DNA from: Bacillus sp. Marseille-Q1617
GTDB taxonomy: Bacteria > Bacillota > Bacilli > Bacillales > Bacillaceae_B
DNA length: 64,000 nucleotides
Assembly: GCF_903645295.1 (NCBI RefSeq)
Contig: NZ_CAHJXM010000002.1
Location: 1,092,001 to 1,156,000, forward strand
Direction of reading: 5' to 3'
The notes under the pieces: generated by a model
Told to the model about the DNA's origin: nothing
The model's input: only the letters and a program-made list of their open reading frames with translations
The model's database searches: none
Translations under genes and position numbers: made by a program
In this document: in pieces, positions 18,412 to 27,394 of the stretch
How the letters are laid out: each line of letters begins with the position of its first letter
Position numbering within the stretch: position 1 is the stretch's first letter

Positions 18412-19527
18412 TTATTTAAGATTATCAGGATTCAGTACTTCGAGTTCAGGAAGGACGAATTTTCCGTCTTTTCGGATCAGTACGTCGTCGAAGTAAATCT
18501 CTCCTCCTCCGTATTCGGGTCTTTGAATCATGACCATATCCCAGTGGATGTTTGAATGATTTCCGTTGTAGGCGTCTTCATAGCATTCACCAGGAGTGAA
18601 GTGGAAGCTTCCGTCGATTTTCTCATCGAAGAGGATATCCTGCATCGGATGCTGGATGAAAGGATTGACTCCAATGGCGAATTCACCGACGTATCTGGCT
18701 CCTTCATCCGTATCGAATATCTTATTGATTCTTTCCGTATCATTGGCGGTTGCTTCTACAATCTTTCCGTCTCTGAACGTAAGCTTTACGTTCTCAAAAG
18801 TAAACCCGTTATAAGGGGATGGAGTGTTGTAGGAAATGGTTCCATTTACAGACTCCTTGACTGGAGCAGAATAAACTTCTCCATCAGGTATATTCAAACG
18901 TCCTGCACATTTTACCGCCGGAATATCTTTGATCGAGAACGTCAGATCGGTCCCTTCTCCAACGAGGCGGACTTCATCCGTTTTGTTCATGAGTTCGACA
19001 AGGTTGTCCATTGCCTTATCCATTTTACTGTAATCAAGGTTGCAGACATCAAAATAGAAGTCTTCAAATGCTTCCGTGCTCATTTTTGCCAACTGAGCCA
19101 TTGATGCATTCGGATAGCGCAGTACCACCCATTTTTTCTTCGGAACGCGGATTTCCCTATGTACTTTCTTTCCAATCGTGTTCCCGTGGATTTTCATTTT
19201 TTCATCCGGAACGTCTGATTGCTCGCTGATATTATCACCGGAACGAAGACCGATATACGCGTCCATTTCCTTCATGACATTCGCCTCGAAATCAGCCATC
19301 ATATTGTATTGATCATCCTGCGCCCCGAGCAGCAGTGCACGGTCCACTGAGTGATCTTTGATGGATACAAATGGGAAGCCTCCTGCTGCATAAGCTTCTT
19401 TAACGAGTGCTGTGACCAATTCGCGTTGTAAGCCGAAGTTTTCGATCAGCACTTTTTCACCTGGCTGCAGTTGGACAGAATATTGAATTAAATTCCTTGC
19501 CAGTTTTTCAATACGCGGATCTTTCAT
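18412..19527 (-). CDS. ampS: M29-family aminopeptidase AmpS
   Basis: A 371-residue metallo-aminopeptidase of the thermophilic aminopeptidase T/S family (M29). Family features: RIEKLARNLIQYSVQLQPGEKVLIE at the N-terminus; the C-terminal metal half with EVYSAPVKESVNG, GEFAIGVNP, HFTPGECYEDAYNGNHSNIHWD. ATG follows AGGGGGC. It is ~40 residues shorter than the 410-residue B. subtilis AmpS but has the full set of C-terminal metal-binding segments, so it belongs to the shorter M29 subtype. Confidence 0.88.
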   Translation of the reverse strand: MKDPRIEKLARNLIQYSVQLQPGEKVLIENFGLQRELVTALVKEAYAAGGFPFVSIKDHSVDRALLLGAQDDQYNMMADFEANVMKEMDAYIGLRSGDNISEQSDVPDEKMKIHGNTIGKKVHREIRVPKKKWVVLRYPNASMAQLAKMSTEAFEDFYFDVCNLDYSKMDKAMDNLVELMNKTDEVRLVGEGTDLTFSIKDIPAVKCAGRLNIPDGEVYSAPVKESVNGTISYNTPSPYNGFTFENVKLTFRDGKIVEATANDTERINKIFDTDEGARYVGEFAIGVNPFIQHPMQDILFDEKIDGSFHFTPGECYEDAYNGNHSNIHWDMVMIQRPEYGGGEIYFDDVLIRKDGKFVLPELEVLNPDNLK

Positions 19528-19672
19528 TTTTGTAGCCCCCTTATATGAATTTCAATTTTTATTGTACCCTAAAAATTACCGGGATGATAAAAAAGTAAAT
19601 TAGAAAAGATAAAAAAGTATTTTAAAAATTAAGCAGGAATTTGCCCTCCACAGGAAGAAATCCTAGTATAAT

Positions 19673-19698
19673 GTTTTATTTGTGTATAGGGTGGGTAA
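19673..19698 (+). promoter_or_regulatory. Sigma-B-type promoter of ytxGHJ
   Basis: GTTTTA-N14-GGGTAA, matching the general stress consensus GTTTWW-N12-15-GGGWAW, 28 nt before the ytxG ATG. B. subtilis ytxGHJ is a known sigma-B/sigma-H operon. Confidence 0.75.
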
Positions 19699-19726
19699 AG
19701 AATTTCTATACATGGAGGTGTACTAT

Positions 19727-20242
19727 ATGGAAATAATTCTTTATCTAAGTGTAGCAGTTATTGCAATTGCCTTTTTCATTTTAGTAATAAGCGTTATGAA
19801 AACCTTGAAATCAATGGGGACGACCCTCGACAGTGTATCAAGTACGTTGAACGGTCTTGAAACCCAGCTTCAGGGAGTGACAAAGGAGTCTACTGAATTA
19901 CTACATAAAACGAACCTTTTAGCCGAGGATATCCAGCGCAAGTCTGAGGATCTGAACACCGTTGTTTATGCAGTAAAAGATGTAGGTCATTCCATTCAGA
20001 ACCTTAATAACTCGGTAAAGAAAGTGAGCACTTCCATCTCTTCTGAGCTCGAAAGGAATCAAGGGAAGATCTCCCAGGTGGTTCAGTGGGGAAATGCGAT
20101 CATCGAGTTAAAGGACAAGTGGAAGCAAAAAAAGGAACAACAGTCGAGTCTTTCTGACAACGCTGTTCAAAATCAACCCGCACACACAGAAGTTCAATCT
20201 CGAGAAAAATTGGTTAAAAGAGCAAGATCTTATAACAATTAG
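19727..20242 (+). CDS. ytxG: General stress protein YtxG (DUF948)
   Basis: ATG 19727 is 9 nt after GGAGGT; the frame runs further upstream without an SD. The 171-residue protein has one N-terminal membrane helix ([21 protein letters not shown]) and then a long predicted coiled coil (residues ~30-130), the DUF948 layout. First gene of the ytxG-ytxH-ytxJ stress operon. The molecular role is unknown. Confidence 0.9.
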   Translation: MEIILYLSVAVIAIAFFILVISVMKTLKSMGTTLDSVSSTLNGLETQLQGVTKESTELLHKTNLLAEDIQRKSEDLNTVVYAVKDVGHSIQNLNNSVKKVSTSISSELERNQGKISQVVQWGNAIIELKDKWKQKKEQQSSLSDNAVQNQPAHTEVQSREKLVKRARSYNN

Positions 20243-20259
20243 GAGAGGGGAATTTTCAA

Positions 20260-20730
20260 ATGACACAAAACCAAACTCAAAATCAGCAAACAAACGACAG
20301 TAACAACATCAACTCAAAGGACTTCATGATCGGCACATTGATCGGAGGGATTGTAGGAGCTGCAACAGCACTTTTACTTGCTCCTAAATCCGGAAAGGAT
20401 CTGCGTAACGACCTTAATGAACAAGCCGGCGTAATAAAAGAAAAGTCAGGTCAATGGAAAGATACAGCGGTTGAAAAGAGCAATGAATTAGCGGCAGTCG
20501 CTAAAGAAAAGTCTGCGGCACTTTCAAAGACTGTTCAGGAGCAATCCAATACAGTGAAAGATAAGTTCAAATCTTACCGTTCAAAAAACAACAGTGAAGA
20601 TGTAAATGACGAGCTTCAGGAAGTGCCTGTGGGAGATGCGACTCCTGTTCAGGAATCTGATGATGTAAATCAAAAGCTTGAAGAAACGAAAAAAGCTTTT
20701 GATGAAACAGAAAAAACGTATAACCAATAA
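20260..20730 (+). CDS. ytxH: General stress protein YtxH
   Basis: A 156-residue YtxH-family protein: Asn/Gln-rich start, one glycine/alanine-rich hydrophobic segment (GTLIGGIVGAATALLLAP, residues ~26-43), the family hallmark APKSGKDLRNDL, then an amphipathic Lys/Glu/Ser-rich helix with LEA-like character. SD AGGAGAGGGG precedes the ATG. Seventeen bases separate it from ytxG; a terminator-like hairpin follows. Confidence 0.9.
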   Translation: MTQNQTQNQQTNDSNNINSKDFMIGTLIGGIVGAATALLLAPKSGKDLRNDLNEQAGVIKEKSGQWKDTAVEKSNELAAVAKEKSAALSKTVQEQSNTVKDKFKSYRSKNNSEDVNDELQEVPVGDATPVQESDDVNQKLEETKKAFDETEKTYNQ

Positions 20731-20745
20731 TAGTTGTCCTGAGGA

Positions 20746-20780
20746 GCGGTGAGGTGATATGATTACTTCGCCGCTTTTTT
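20746..20780 (+). terminator. Terminator or attenuator between ytxH and ytxJ
   Basis: GCGGTGAGGTGAT pairs with ATTACTTCGCCGC using several G-T pairs and ends in TTTTTT. It probably reduces read-through into ytxJ. Confidence 0.65.
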
Positions 20781-20845
20781 GTGCAGGCTATTCTTGATGC
20801 AGCCATCTGTATAAGGATAAGAGAAGGAAAGGATGTATACTGAAG

Positions 20846-21160
20846 ATGCAAAAGATTGAAACGGTCCAGCAATTCGAACAACTTGCAGAAACGAAGCCCC
20901 GCTTTTTCTTTATGAAACACAGTCTGACTTGTCCGATCAGCTCAAATGCGTTCAATGATTATCAAGCGTTCTTAAATAACAATAGGGAAGAAGAGGGTTA
21001 TTATCTGGCGGTCCAGGAATCCAGGGAACTCTCGAGCCATATTGCTGAGAAATATGCCATCAAGCATGAATCGCCGCAAGCATTCCTGTTCATCGACGGA
21101 AAACCCGGCTGGAACGCATCCCACTGGAACATCACCGAAAAAGAACTGAGTAAACTATAA
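20846..21160 (+). CDS. ytxJ: Bacillithiol-system thioredoxin-like protein YtxJ
   Basis: A 104-residue monothiol thioredoxin-fold protein. The active-site segment reads LTCPISSNAF, so only the first Cys of a CxxC is kept, as in YtxJ proteins linked to bacillithiol-mediated redox chemistry. It ends with the typical HWNITEKEL segment. SD GGAAAGGA lies upstream of ATG 20846. Third gene of the ytx stress locus. Confidence 0.9.
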   Translation: MQKIETVQQFEQLAETKPRFFFMKHSLTCPISSNAFNDYQAFLNNNREEEGYYLAVQESRELSSHIAEKYAIKHESPQAFLFIDGKPGWNASHWNITEKELSKL

Positions 21161-21176
21161 ATAAGAATCTGCATAG

Positions 21177-21552
21177 TAACGGGTTCTGTTTTAAGGTACA
21201 AACTATAAAAAACATTGGAAAAAGGGAAGCAAATCACAATGATTTTGCAACCCTTTTTTTATTGGATAGAACAAACTTTTTGAATGCATATGATACCTTA
21301 GCCTTTATAGAGTAACCAAAGATATAAATAAGGGGAATTTTTCCCTTTAATCTGTTGAAACTCGCTTGGATAGGGGTAAATAAGGGGAAAAATTCCTCCT
21401 AATCTTGCACAGATCCCCAATTTTAATGTTTTTCAAGTAAATAGAAGTAAATTTTCCCTTTATTTTAACTGTTATCAGTTCAGTTTCTTCATTAAGGGAA
21501 ATTTCTCCCCTTATTTAATCATCCAATGTTACTGATTCTTTCATCTGGCTCC
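21177..21552 (+). mobile_element. MITE-like element, copy 1 (right end missing)
   Basis: From 21177 (TAACGGGTTCTGTTTTA) the sequence follows the 562-bp element at 44014-44575 closely to about 21552, including blocks of AAGGGGAA/TTCCCCTT-type palindromes. The right terminal repeat (TAAAACAGAACC) is absent. The homology breaks exactly where the type-1 palindromic repeat begins, so the element was truncated or replaced there. Non-coding. Confidence 0.7.
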
Positions 21553-21691
21553 AGCTTTTGATTGGAGCGGAAGGTGCTCGACTCCTGGGGGATTTGCGAG
21601 ACAGGTGAGACCCCACAGGAGCAAATGCGAGGAGGAGGCTCACCGCCCGCCTAGCGGAAAGCGAGTACTCGAAGCGGAAATCAAAAGCGGT
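21553..21691. repeat. Type-1 dispersed palindromic repeat, copy B (intact)
   Basis: Starts CAGCTTTTGATTGGAGCGG and ends CGGAAATCAAAAGCGG. The two halves are imperfect inverted repeats (GAGTGGAAG.../...CTTCCAC-type arms; GGTGAG ... CTCACC around the centre). Other copies in the window are at ~11700, 25986, 54673, 56372 and 58386. Confidence 0.75.
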
Positions 21692-21757
21692 ATTAACAGT
21701 CTACTCTAGTAAAAAAACAAACCAACATCGGTAATAATAGGAATTTCCCAAATTAGC

Positions 21758-21782
21758 GTTTATTTGCAAGGCAAAGGGGAAT
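21758..21782 (+). promoter_or_regulatory. Sigma-B-type promoter of the YtxH-like gene
   Basis: GTTTAT-N13-GGGAAT, a close match to the sigma-B consensus, 47 nt ahead of ATG 21829. Confidence 0.65.
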
Positions 21783-21828
21783 TAAACGTAATAACAAATC
21801 AATTAAACTATAGGAGGATTAATTTAAT

Positions 21829-22395
21829 ATGGTACAGTCTTACCAAAATCAAATGAATAAATCAAACAACGTAAACCAAATCCCTACCGTTAAGGAGAAA
21901 AGAAGCGGGAAGCTTGTTAAAGGAATCGTACTCGGAGCCGTCGTTGGCGGAGCGGTTGCCATGATGGATAAGAATACAAGAAAGAAAATTACAAACGGTA
22001 CGAGCTCAATGAAGGACTCTACAATGGGCATGGTTTCAAAAGTGAAAGAAAATCCATCAGGAGTCATGAATGACTGGCAGGATCGAATCAAGTCAGCTTC
22101 ATCTGTATTAAAAGAAGCGATCAATGACGCGCAAAAACTATATGAAAAAGTAAACGGGGAAGTCATCGATCAAGTGAATCAGGTAAAAGATGACTCAACA
22201 GAGATCATCGCCACTACAAAGGAAGCAGCTGAAGATCTTAAGGAAATCGGCAGTAAAGTAAAGGAAGCCGGTGAAGAAGTGACGTCGGATTCTACACAAA
22301 CTTCATCTGCATCAACGTCCATTTCATCTTCGAATAAAGAGAATATTCACAGCACGAATAAGCCGAGCAGTGTCCCTGGACAGATCGGTTCATAA
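21829..22395 (+). CDS. YtxH-like general stress protein
   Basis: A 188-residue protein behind ATAGGAGG. It has an Asn-rich N-terminus, a short Gly/Ala/Val hydrophobic stretch (GIVLGAVVGGAVAMM, ~33-47), then a long Lys/Glu/Asp amphipathic helical region (residues ~60-150) and a Ser/Thr-rich tail. This is the YtxH layout without the APKSGK signature. The sigma-B-type promoter supports a stress role. It is not part of the ytxGHJ unit and has its own terminator. Confidence 0.75.
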   Translation: MVQSYQNQMNKSNNVNQIPTVKEKRSGKLVKGIVLGAVVGGAVAMMDKNTRKKITNGTSSMKDSTMGMVSKVKENPSGVMNDWQDRIKSASSVLKEAINDAQKLYEKVNGEVIDQVNQVKDDSTEIIATTKEAAEDLKEIGSKVKEAGEEVTSDSTQTSSASTSISSSNKENIHSTNKPSSVPGQIGS

Positions 22396-22399
22396 AAAA

Positions 22400-22425
22400 A
22401 CTGGCGTAACGCGCCAGTTTTTTTA
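22400..22425 (+). terminator. Terminator of the YtxH-like gene
   Basis: ACTGGCG pairs with CGCCAGT, followed by seven T residues. Confidence 0.8.
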
Positions 22426-22434
22426 TGTCTTTGT

Positions 22435-24582
22435 TTATTTATACGCATTCGCCCATCGTATCTCGAGACTGTCCCCAGCTTGTATTTCCTCATAAAAAGT
22501 GGTTTCTTCCCCATTCCTTATTAACTGAAAGGATGCATTCCCGTGTTCAGGCATGGAAACTTCCACGTGATTAAAGATATCCTGGAAAATAAACGAATGT
22601 GCTGCTTTTTCCTCAATTGTTATCGAATCTCCGGTACGTATGGGGTCATTCAGATTTAATGGCTTTCCTTCTTTATAAACCTTTGCCGCTTCCTGCTTCA
22701 ATTTAACAGGGCTGCCATTGAACACGACCTCGATCGAACGTTCACGATAATCATTTATTTTCATCAGTAATTGTCCGACTGTAGGGTGCTCTGGTGCCTT
22801 TAACATGATGCGGTCATTATGACCAAGGGCAGAAGAAGGTTTAACCTCCAAATTATTAACGAACACCTTCCCTCCGAATGAAGGGATGAAGGTTTCTTTT
22901 CCGTTGAGGGTGAGGCGGAATGGTTTACATTTTTCCAGCCACTCATCATACCCTAGCTTTCTCAATGCCTCGGCAATCGTTTCCCTTGCCTCATAATGAA
23001 TGGTGTCCCCGTCTTGGAGCGTCTCATCCAAGGTGGCACTCTTTCCGTTTCTTAAAAGTTTGGGTGACAGAGTATGTGCCTTCTCATTGATTGTCACTGT
23101 CTTATCAGGAATATCATCGACTAACTCTCTTATTCTTACAGTGGGGGACGTCCCGTCCGATCCTTTAATGACCGTGATCCTGTCATGGTTCATCAGTCTG
23201 TCGTCCACGGATGCTTCTTTACCGTTCCTAGAAATCACAGGGGGATGACCGTAGCCTCCGGGAAGGGTCACTTTCTGTCCATTGATCGTGATAAAGTAGG
23301 CATTACCTGGCTTTCCGTACAATCTGTTTATTTTCAGTCCAGCAGCAAGCAGCCCATCCCCGATGGTTAGATCCTTGACCTCGAACAGGCGGATCGGCTG
23401 ATCATTCACGTGAATGGTTACGTACTGGACAGGCGCTTGTTTAGCGGCGATTGCAATGCCGACAGGCGTTACAAGCTCCGGGCCTTTAGCGGCAGCGTCT
23501 GTAAACGTTAAATCTTGGATGGCTTCAATTCCTCTTACAGCTACTCTGTTTTCCGGAAGGTTCAATGACCTGGCCAACTCAATATGCAATTTTGGCGTCA
23601 AGCTGCCTCCGCCTACGAGCATGACAGCCTGCGGTGACTTTTGATTGTTTAATAGAAGAATTTCATGTGAGATCTTCCGGGCAAGATGTTCAATTGAAGG
23701 ATGTATTTTATCTACCACTTCCTGTACTGAAAGCTCTGATTCAAATCCTAAAATATCGGTCACAGAAATGGTCTCAGATTGATGAAGTTCCCTTTTTGCT
23801 TTTTCCGCCAGTGGGAAATCGAGCAGTAATGCGTCACTGATGGCTTCAGTAATTTCATCCCCGGCGGTCGGGACCATCCCGTATGCGGTGACGGTTCCCT
23901 TATTGGTCAGCGCAATATCGGATGTTCCCGCTCCGATATCCACAAGGGCGACATTCAATCTCCTCATGGACTGAGGGATCAGAACATTGATTGCCGCGAT
24001 TGGTTCAAGCGTCAATGCTTCCATTTCAAGCCCCGCTCGATTTAATGCAGCCAAAAGTGATTCGACTACAACCCTGGGAAGGAAGGTTGCAATGATTTCC
24101 ACACTGGCCTCGTCCCCCTGCTGATCGATCAGGCTGCCGATTTCCTCGCCGTCCAGCCGATAATATAATACGGAGTAGCCGACGCAATAATAGTGATAGC
24201 TTTTGTCATCGCTTTCATTTTCTGCGGCCTGGGCTTGTGCCTGCTGGACGGCACTGAGTTCCAAATGGAGGATATCTTCTTTTTTCAGGAGAGGCTTGCC
24301 TTTAATGGAAAACGAGGCAGCTGATTTTTCGGTTTTTAATGCTCTGCCGGCAGCAGCGACACATACTTTGTGAAGCGGTCCATGCTTTTCTGCCAGCTTC
24401 TTCTTAATGGATGTAATGACATTCGAAACAGCGGGGACATCATGAATCTGCCCGTCTAGCATCGCCCTTTTCTTGTGCTCTTCCACTTCAATGTCGGATA
24501 CATGGTATTTCCCGTCTTTTTCCTCTAAAATGATGCCCACGACTGAACGGGTTCCTATATCCAATGAAAAAATTTTTTGCAA
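22435..24582 (-). CDS. FtsA/PilM-like actin-fold protein with C-terminal beta-grasp-like repeats
   Basis: A ~715-residue protein. Residues 1-~380 are an FtsA/PilM-type actin-fold ATPase: phosphate 1 SLDIGTRSVVG, the 1C-like insertion, phosphate 2 VALVDIGAGTSDIAL and adenosine motif VMLVGGGSLTPKL. The remaining ~330 residues contain about five repeats with the pattern NGK..(x)..L..GD.I (DGDTIHY, TGDSITI, AGDSLEI), resembling tandem ubiquitin/ThiS-like beta-grasp modules. No membrane helix. TTG at 24582 follows AGGTG by 6 nt; the GTG at 24591 lies in the SD itself. Annotated in relatives as FtsA or PilM; its true role is unknown. Confidence 0.75.
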   Translation of the reverse strand: MQKIFSLDIGTRSVVGIILEEKDGKYHVSDIEVEEHKKRAMLDGQIHDVPAVSNVITSIKKKLAEKHGPLHKVCVAAAGRALKTEKSAASFSIKGKPLLKKEDILHLELSAVQQAQAQAAENESDDKSYHYYCVGYSVLYYRLDGEEIGSLIDQQGDEASVEIIATFLPRVVVESLLAALNRAGLEMEALTLEPIAAINVLIPQSMRRLNVALVDIGAGTSDIALTNKGTVTAYGMVPTAGDEITEAISDALLLDFPLAEKAKRELHQSETISVTDILGFESELSVQEVVDKIHPSIEHLARKISHEILLLNNQKSPQAVMLVGGGSLTPKLHIELARSLNLPENRVAVRGIEAIQDLTFTDAAAKGPELVTPVGIAIAAKQAPVQYVTIHVNDQPIRLFEVKDLTIGDGLLAAGLKINRLYGKPGNAYFITINGQKVTLPGGYGHPPVISRNGKEASVDDRLMNHDRITVIKGSDGTSPTVRIRELVDDIPDKTVTINEKAHTLSPKLLRNGKSATLDETLQDGDTIHYEARETIAEALRKLGYDEWLEKCKPFRLTLNGKETFIPSFGGKVFVNNLEVKPSSALGHNDRIMLKAPEHPTVGQLLMKINDYRERSIEVVFNGSPVKLKQEAAKVYKEGKPLNLNDPIRTGDSITIEEKAAHSFIFQDIFNHVEVSMPEHGNASFQLIRNGEETTFYEEIQAGDSLEIRWANAYK

Positions 24583-24666
24583 AGTAAACACCTACTTTTG
24601 ATGAGTCTCATAAGATACTAAAATACTTTAGTGCTTAAAAGCGTTTAATTAATAAAGAAATTTATC

Positions 24667-24695
24667 GTGACATTTGAGAAATCTTCTATTATAAT
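24667..24695 (+). promoter_or_regulatory. Sigma-A promoter of aroA
   Basis: GTGACA-N17-TATAAT, ~95 nt upstream of the aroA start. Confidence 0.6.
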
Positions 24696-24791
24696 TAGTT
24701 TCAATATCTATAAAAAATGTATCATACTTTTATAAAACTAAGACAGTTTTTTATGTATGAACAGGATAAAATCAAGAAAGGGTGCTGTATT

Positions 24792-25868
24792 GTGAGTAAT
24801 CAAGAGCTCGATCAATTGCGAAAAAAAGTCGACGAGATGAACTTAAAACTATTAGAAACCATCAATGAACGTGCTAAGCTCGTTCAGGAAATCGGGCGTG
24901 TGAAGGAAAAGCAAGGAGTATACCGTTATGATCCTGTTCGTGAAAGAGGAATGTTAGACCTGATCAAGGAAAATAACAATGGTCCATTTGAACATTCGAC
25001 TATTGAACATATCTTTAAAGAGGTCTTTAAAGCTGGTTTAGAATTACAGAAAGATGATCATCGCAAAGCATTGCTAGTATCCCGTAAGAAAAAAGCAGAG
25101 GATACGATTGTAAATATCAATGGAGATGCAATCGGTGACGGAAATCCTCATTTCATCTTCGGCCCGTGTGCAGTGGAATCGTATGAACAGGTTGCTCAAG
25201 TTGCACAGGCTGTCAAAGCGAAAGGATTGAAACTTCTTCGCGGCGGGGCCTTCAAGCCAAGAACATCCCCATATGATTTCCAGGGGCTGGGTATTGAAGG
25301 ATTAAAGATTCTTAAAAAGGTTGCGGATGAATACGATCTGGCGGTAGTCAGTGAGATCGTGAATCCTGCAGATATCGAACCGGCACTCGATTACATCGAT
25401 GTGATCCAGATTGGTGCGAGAAACATGCAGAACTTCGAATTGCTGAAAGCTGCAGGCGCAGTGAAGAAACCGGTTCTATTAAAAAGAGGTCTGGCTGCAA
25501 CGATCGATGAATTCATCAATGCAGCTGAATATATTATTTCTCAGGGCAACGGGGACATCATCCTTTGTGAACGCGGAATCCGTACGTACGAGAAAGCGAC
25601 ACGGAACACACTTGATATCTCTGCTGTACCGATCCTGAAACAAGAGACTCACCTTCCTGTATTCGTGGATGTCACGCATTCCACAGGGCGCAGAGACCTT
25701 CTGCTTCCAACAGCGAAAGCGGCAATCGCCATCGGAGCCGACGGAGTGATGGCAGAAGTACATCCGGACCCTGCTGTAGCCCTATCCGACTCAGCACAGC
25801 AAATGGATCTGGACCAATTCGATCACTTCTACCAGGAACTATTAAAAGGACGTACAATCAACGTTTAA
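24792..25868 (+). CDS. aroA: Bifunctional DAHP synthase/chorismate mutase
   Basis: First step of the shikimate pathway (PEP + erythrose-4-P to DAHP), with a fused regulatory chorismate mutase. GTG 24792 ([12 protein letters not shown]) matches the MSN-type start of B. subtilis AroA and follows AAAGGGTG. Residues 1-~90 are the AroQ-type chorismate mutase ([24 protein letters not shown]). Residues ~115-355 are the DAHPS barrel ([66 protein letters not shown]). Feedback by prephenate/chorismate through the mutase domain is known for this class. Monocistronic with a strong terminator. Confidence 0.95.
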   Translation: MSNQELDQLRKKVDEMNLKLLETINERAKLVQEIGRVKEKQGVYRYDPVRERGMLDLIKENNNGPFEHSTIEHIFKEVFKAGLELQKDDHRKALLVSRKKKAEDTIVNINGDAIGDGNPHFIFGPCAVESYEQVAQVAQAVKAKGLKLLRGGAFKPRTSPYDFQGLGIEGLKILKKVADEYDLAVVSEIVNPADIEPALDYIDVIQIGARNMQNFELLKAAGAVKKPVLLKRGLAATIDEFINAAEYIISQGNGDIILCERGIRTYEKATRNTLDISAVPILKQETHLPVFVDVTHSTGRRDLLLPTAKAAIAIGADGVMAEVHPDPAVALSDSAQQMDLDQFDHFYQELLKGRTINV

Positions 25869-25890
25869 CCAACCCAAAACGGGGTATAGA

Positions 25891-25927
25891 AAAAAGGCTG
25901 GACTTTCACGCAAAGTCCAGCCTTTTT
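25891..25927 (+). terminator. Terminator of aroA
   Basis: Perfect 16-bp stem, AAAAAGGCTGGACTTT with its complement, ending in a T-run. Confidence 0.92.
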
Positions 25928-25985
25928 AATTTGAAAAGTTCATATAGGTATTGTTGGTTAAATGAATTGTGGTTTGAGTTCTCTC

Positions 25986-26067
25986 CAGCTTTTGATTGGA
26001 GTGGAAGACGAAGACTTCTGCGGGAAAAGCGAGTTAGGTGAGACCCCACAGGAGCGCAAGCGACGAG
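25986..26067. repeat. Type-1 dispersed repeat, copy C, left half (interrupted by IS110)
   Basis: CAGCTTTTGATTGGAGTGG onward to GCGACGAG at 26067. The matching right half resumes as GAGGCTCACC at 27715 and runs to ~27768. The repeat is split by the IS110-family element. Confidence 0.75.
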
Positions 26068-26180
26068 TTATCATGAACAAAACTAGCTCCTTATTCGTAA
26101 CTTCGTAGGTTAACTGGGTATATGAAAGTAAGCACAATCAAACCCAATCAGAGCTACATTACGAAAGGAGCTAGCTTATT

Positions 26181-27353
26181 ATGAAGAATACCACAAAATT
26201 TATTGGTTTAGACGTATCTAAAGAAAAAATTTCAGTTGCCATCGCAGATGTAGGACGTGAAGCTCCAAGGTACTATGGCATGATTCCTCATACTGCTGAA
26301 GCCCTCCGGTCTCTCGTGAAAAAGCTTGGTCAATCTGAAAACCTGTACATGTGTTATGAAGCTGGACCAACAGGCTATCCACTCTATCGCTTACTGACTT
26401 CAATGGGTGTGCATTGTGATATTATTGCGCCATCACTCATTCCTCAAAAGCCTGGGGAGCGTGTGAAAACAGATAAAAGAGACGCCATCCGACTCGCTCA
26501 GCTCTATAGAGCTGGTGAGTTAACAACGATCCATGTGCCTTCAGAAGAAGGTGAAGCACTGCGTGATCTGGTTCGCTGCCGTGAAGATGCAAAAGAAGAT
26601 GAGCTGCGTGCCAGACACCGGCTGACTAAATTCCTGATGCGTCACGAAATCCGGCCACCCGATGGTGTGAATCGTTGGACAATTAAATACTACAGGTGGC
26701 TTGATACACTGAAGTTCGAGTATTCATCTGCGCGTGTTGTATTTCAGGAATACTATCATCAACTCAAAGAGCTTCAACAGCGGGTGATTAGACTTGAAGA
26801 AGAGATTCGCGAACAGTCCACAAAAAATGTGCACGCACCGATGATCCAGGCTTTTCAATCACTACGGGGCATCGCACTGATTACGGCGACCAGCCTTGTC
26901 GCAGAAGTAGCGTGTTTCCAACGCTTTCAGACGGCGCCTCAATTTATGGCTTACGCCGGATTGATTCCGAGTGAGTACTCAAGTGGTGAACGCAGACACC
27001 AGGGGCAAATCACAAAAGCCGGTAACCGACATTTGAGAAAACTGTTAATTGAAGCTGCCTGGAGTTACCGATATTCACCTGCCGTTAAAGGTGATTTAAA
27101 AAAGCGTCAACAAGGAAGTCCGCTTACTGTGAAGGAAATCTCCTGGAAAGCGCAAAACAGACTCCATAAAAAATATTACCGATTGGTTTCTAAAGGGAAA
27201 GAAAAAAATAAAGCCATTACCGCTGTCGCCAGGGAACTAGCTGGGTTTATTTGGGCGATTTCCAAGAAATCAAACCGATTCATCAGTAAATCCTTTGTTT
27301 CAAGTGATCTAGTGTTCCTTGTATACAGTTTTGCCCAAACGAAACGAAGATGA
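26181..27353 (+). CDS. IS110-family transposase (DEDD recombinase)
   Basis: A 390-residue recombinase. The N-terminal RuvC-like DEDD domain has FIGLDVSKEKI (Asp ~10), MCYEAGPTGY (Glu ~60) and VKTDKRDAIRLA (Asp ~97-101). A coiled-coil region (LQQRVIRLEEEI) follows. The C-terminal Transposase_20 domain has PQFMAYAGLIPSEYSSGERR, with the expected catalytic Ser, and ITKAGNRHLRKLLIEAA. ATG 26181 lies behind AAAGGAG. This class uses an element-encoded bridge RNA/seekRNA to choose donor and target. The frame is intact, so it is probably functional. Confidence 0.92.
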   Translation: MKNTTKFIGLDVSKEKISVAIADVGREAPRYYGMIPHTAEALRSLVKKLGQSENLYMCYEAGPTGYPLYRLLTSMGVHCDIIAPSLIPQKPGERVKTDKRDAIRLAQLYRAGELTTIHVPSEEGEALRDLVRCREDAKEDELRARHRLTKFLMRHEIRPPDGVNRWTIKYYRWLDTLKFEYSSARVVFQEYYHQLKELQQRVIRLEEEIREQSTKNVHAPMIQAFQSLRGIALITATSLVAEVACFQRFQTAPQFMAYAGLIPSEYSSGERRHQGQITKAGNRHLRKLLIEAAWSYRYSPAVKGDLKKRQQGSPLTVKEISWKAQNRLHKKYYRLVSKGKEKNKAITAVARELAGFIWAISKKSNRFISKSFVSSDLVFLVYSFAQTKRR

Positions 27354-27394
27354 GATGAGCTTAGGGCTCGAAGGCAAAGATCAACACCGGGAAG

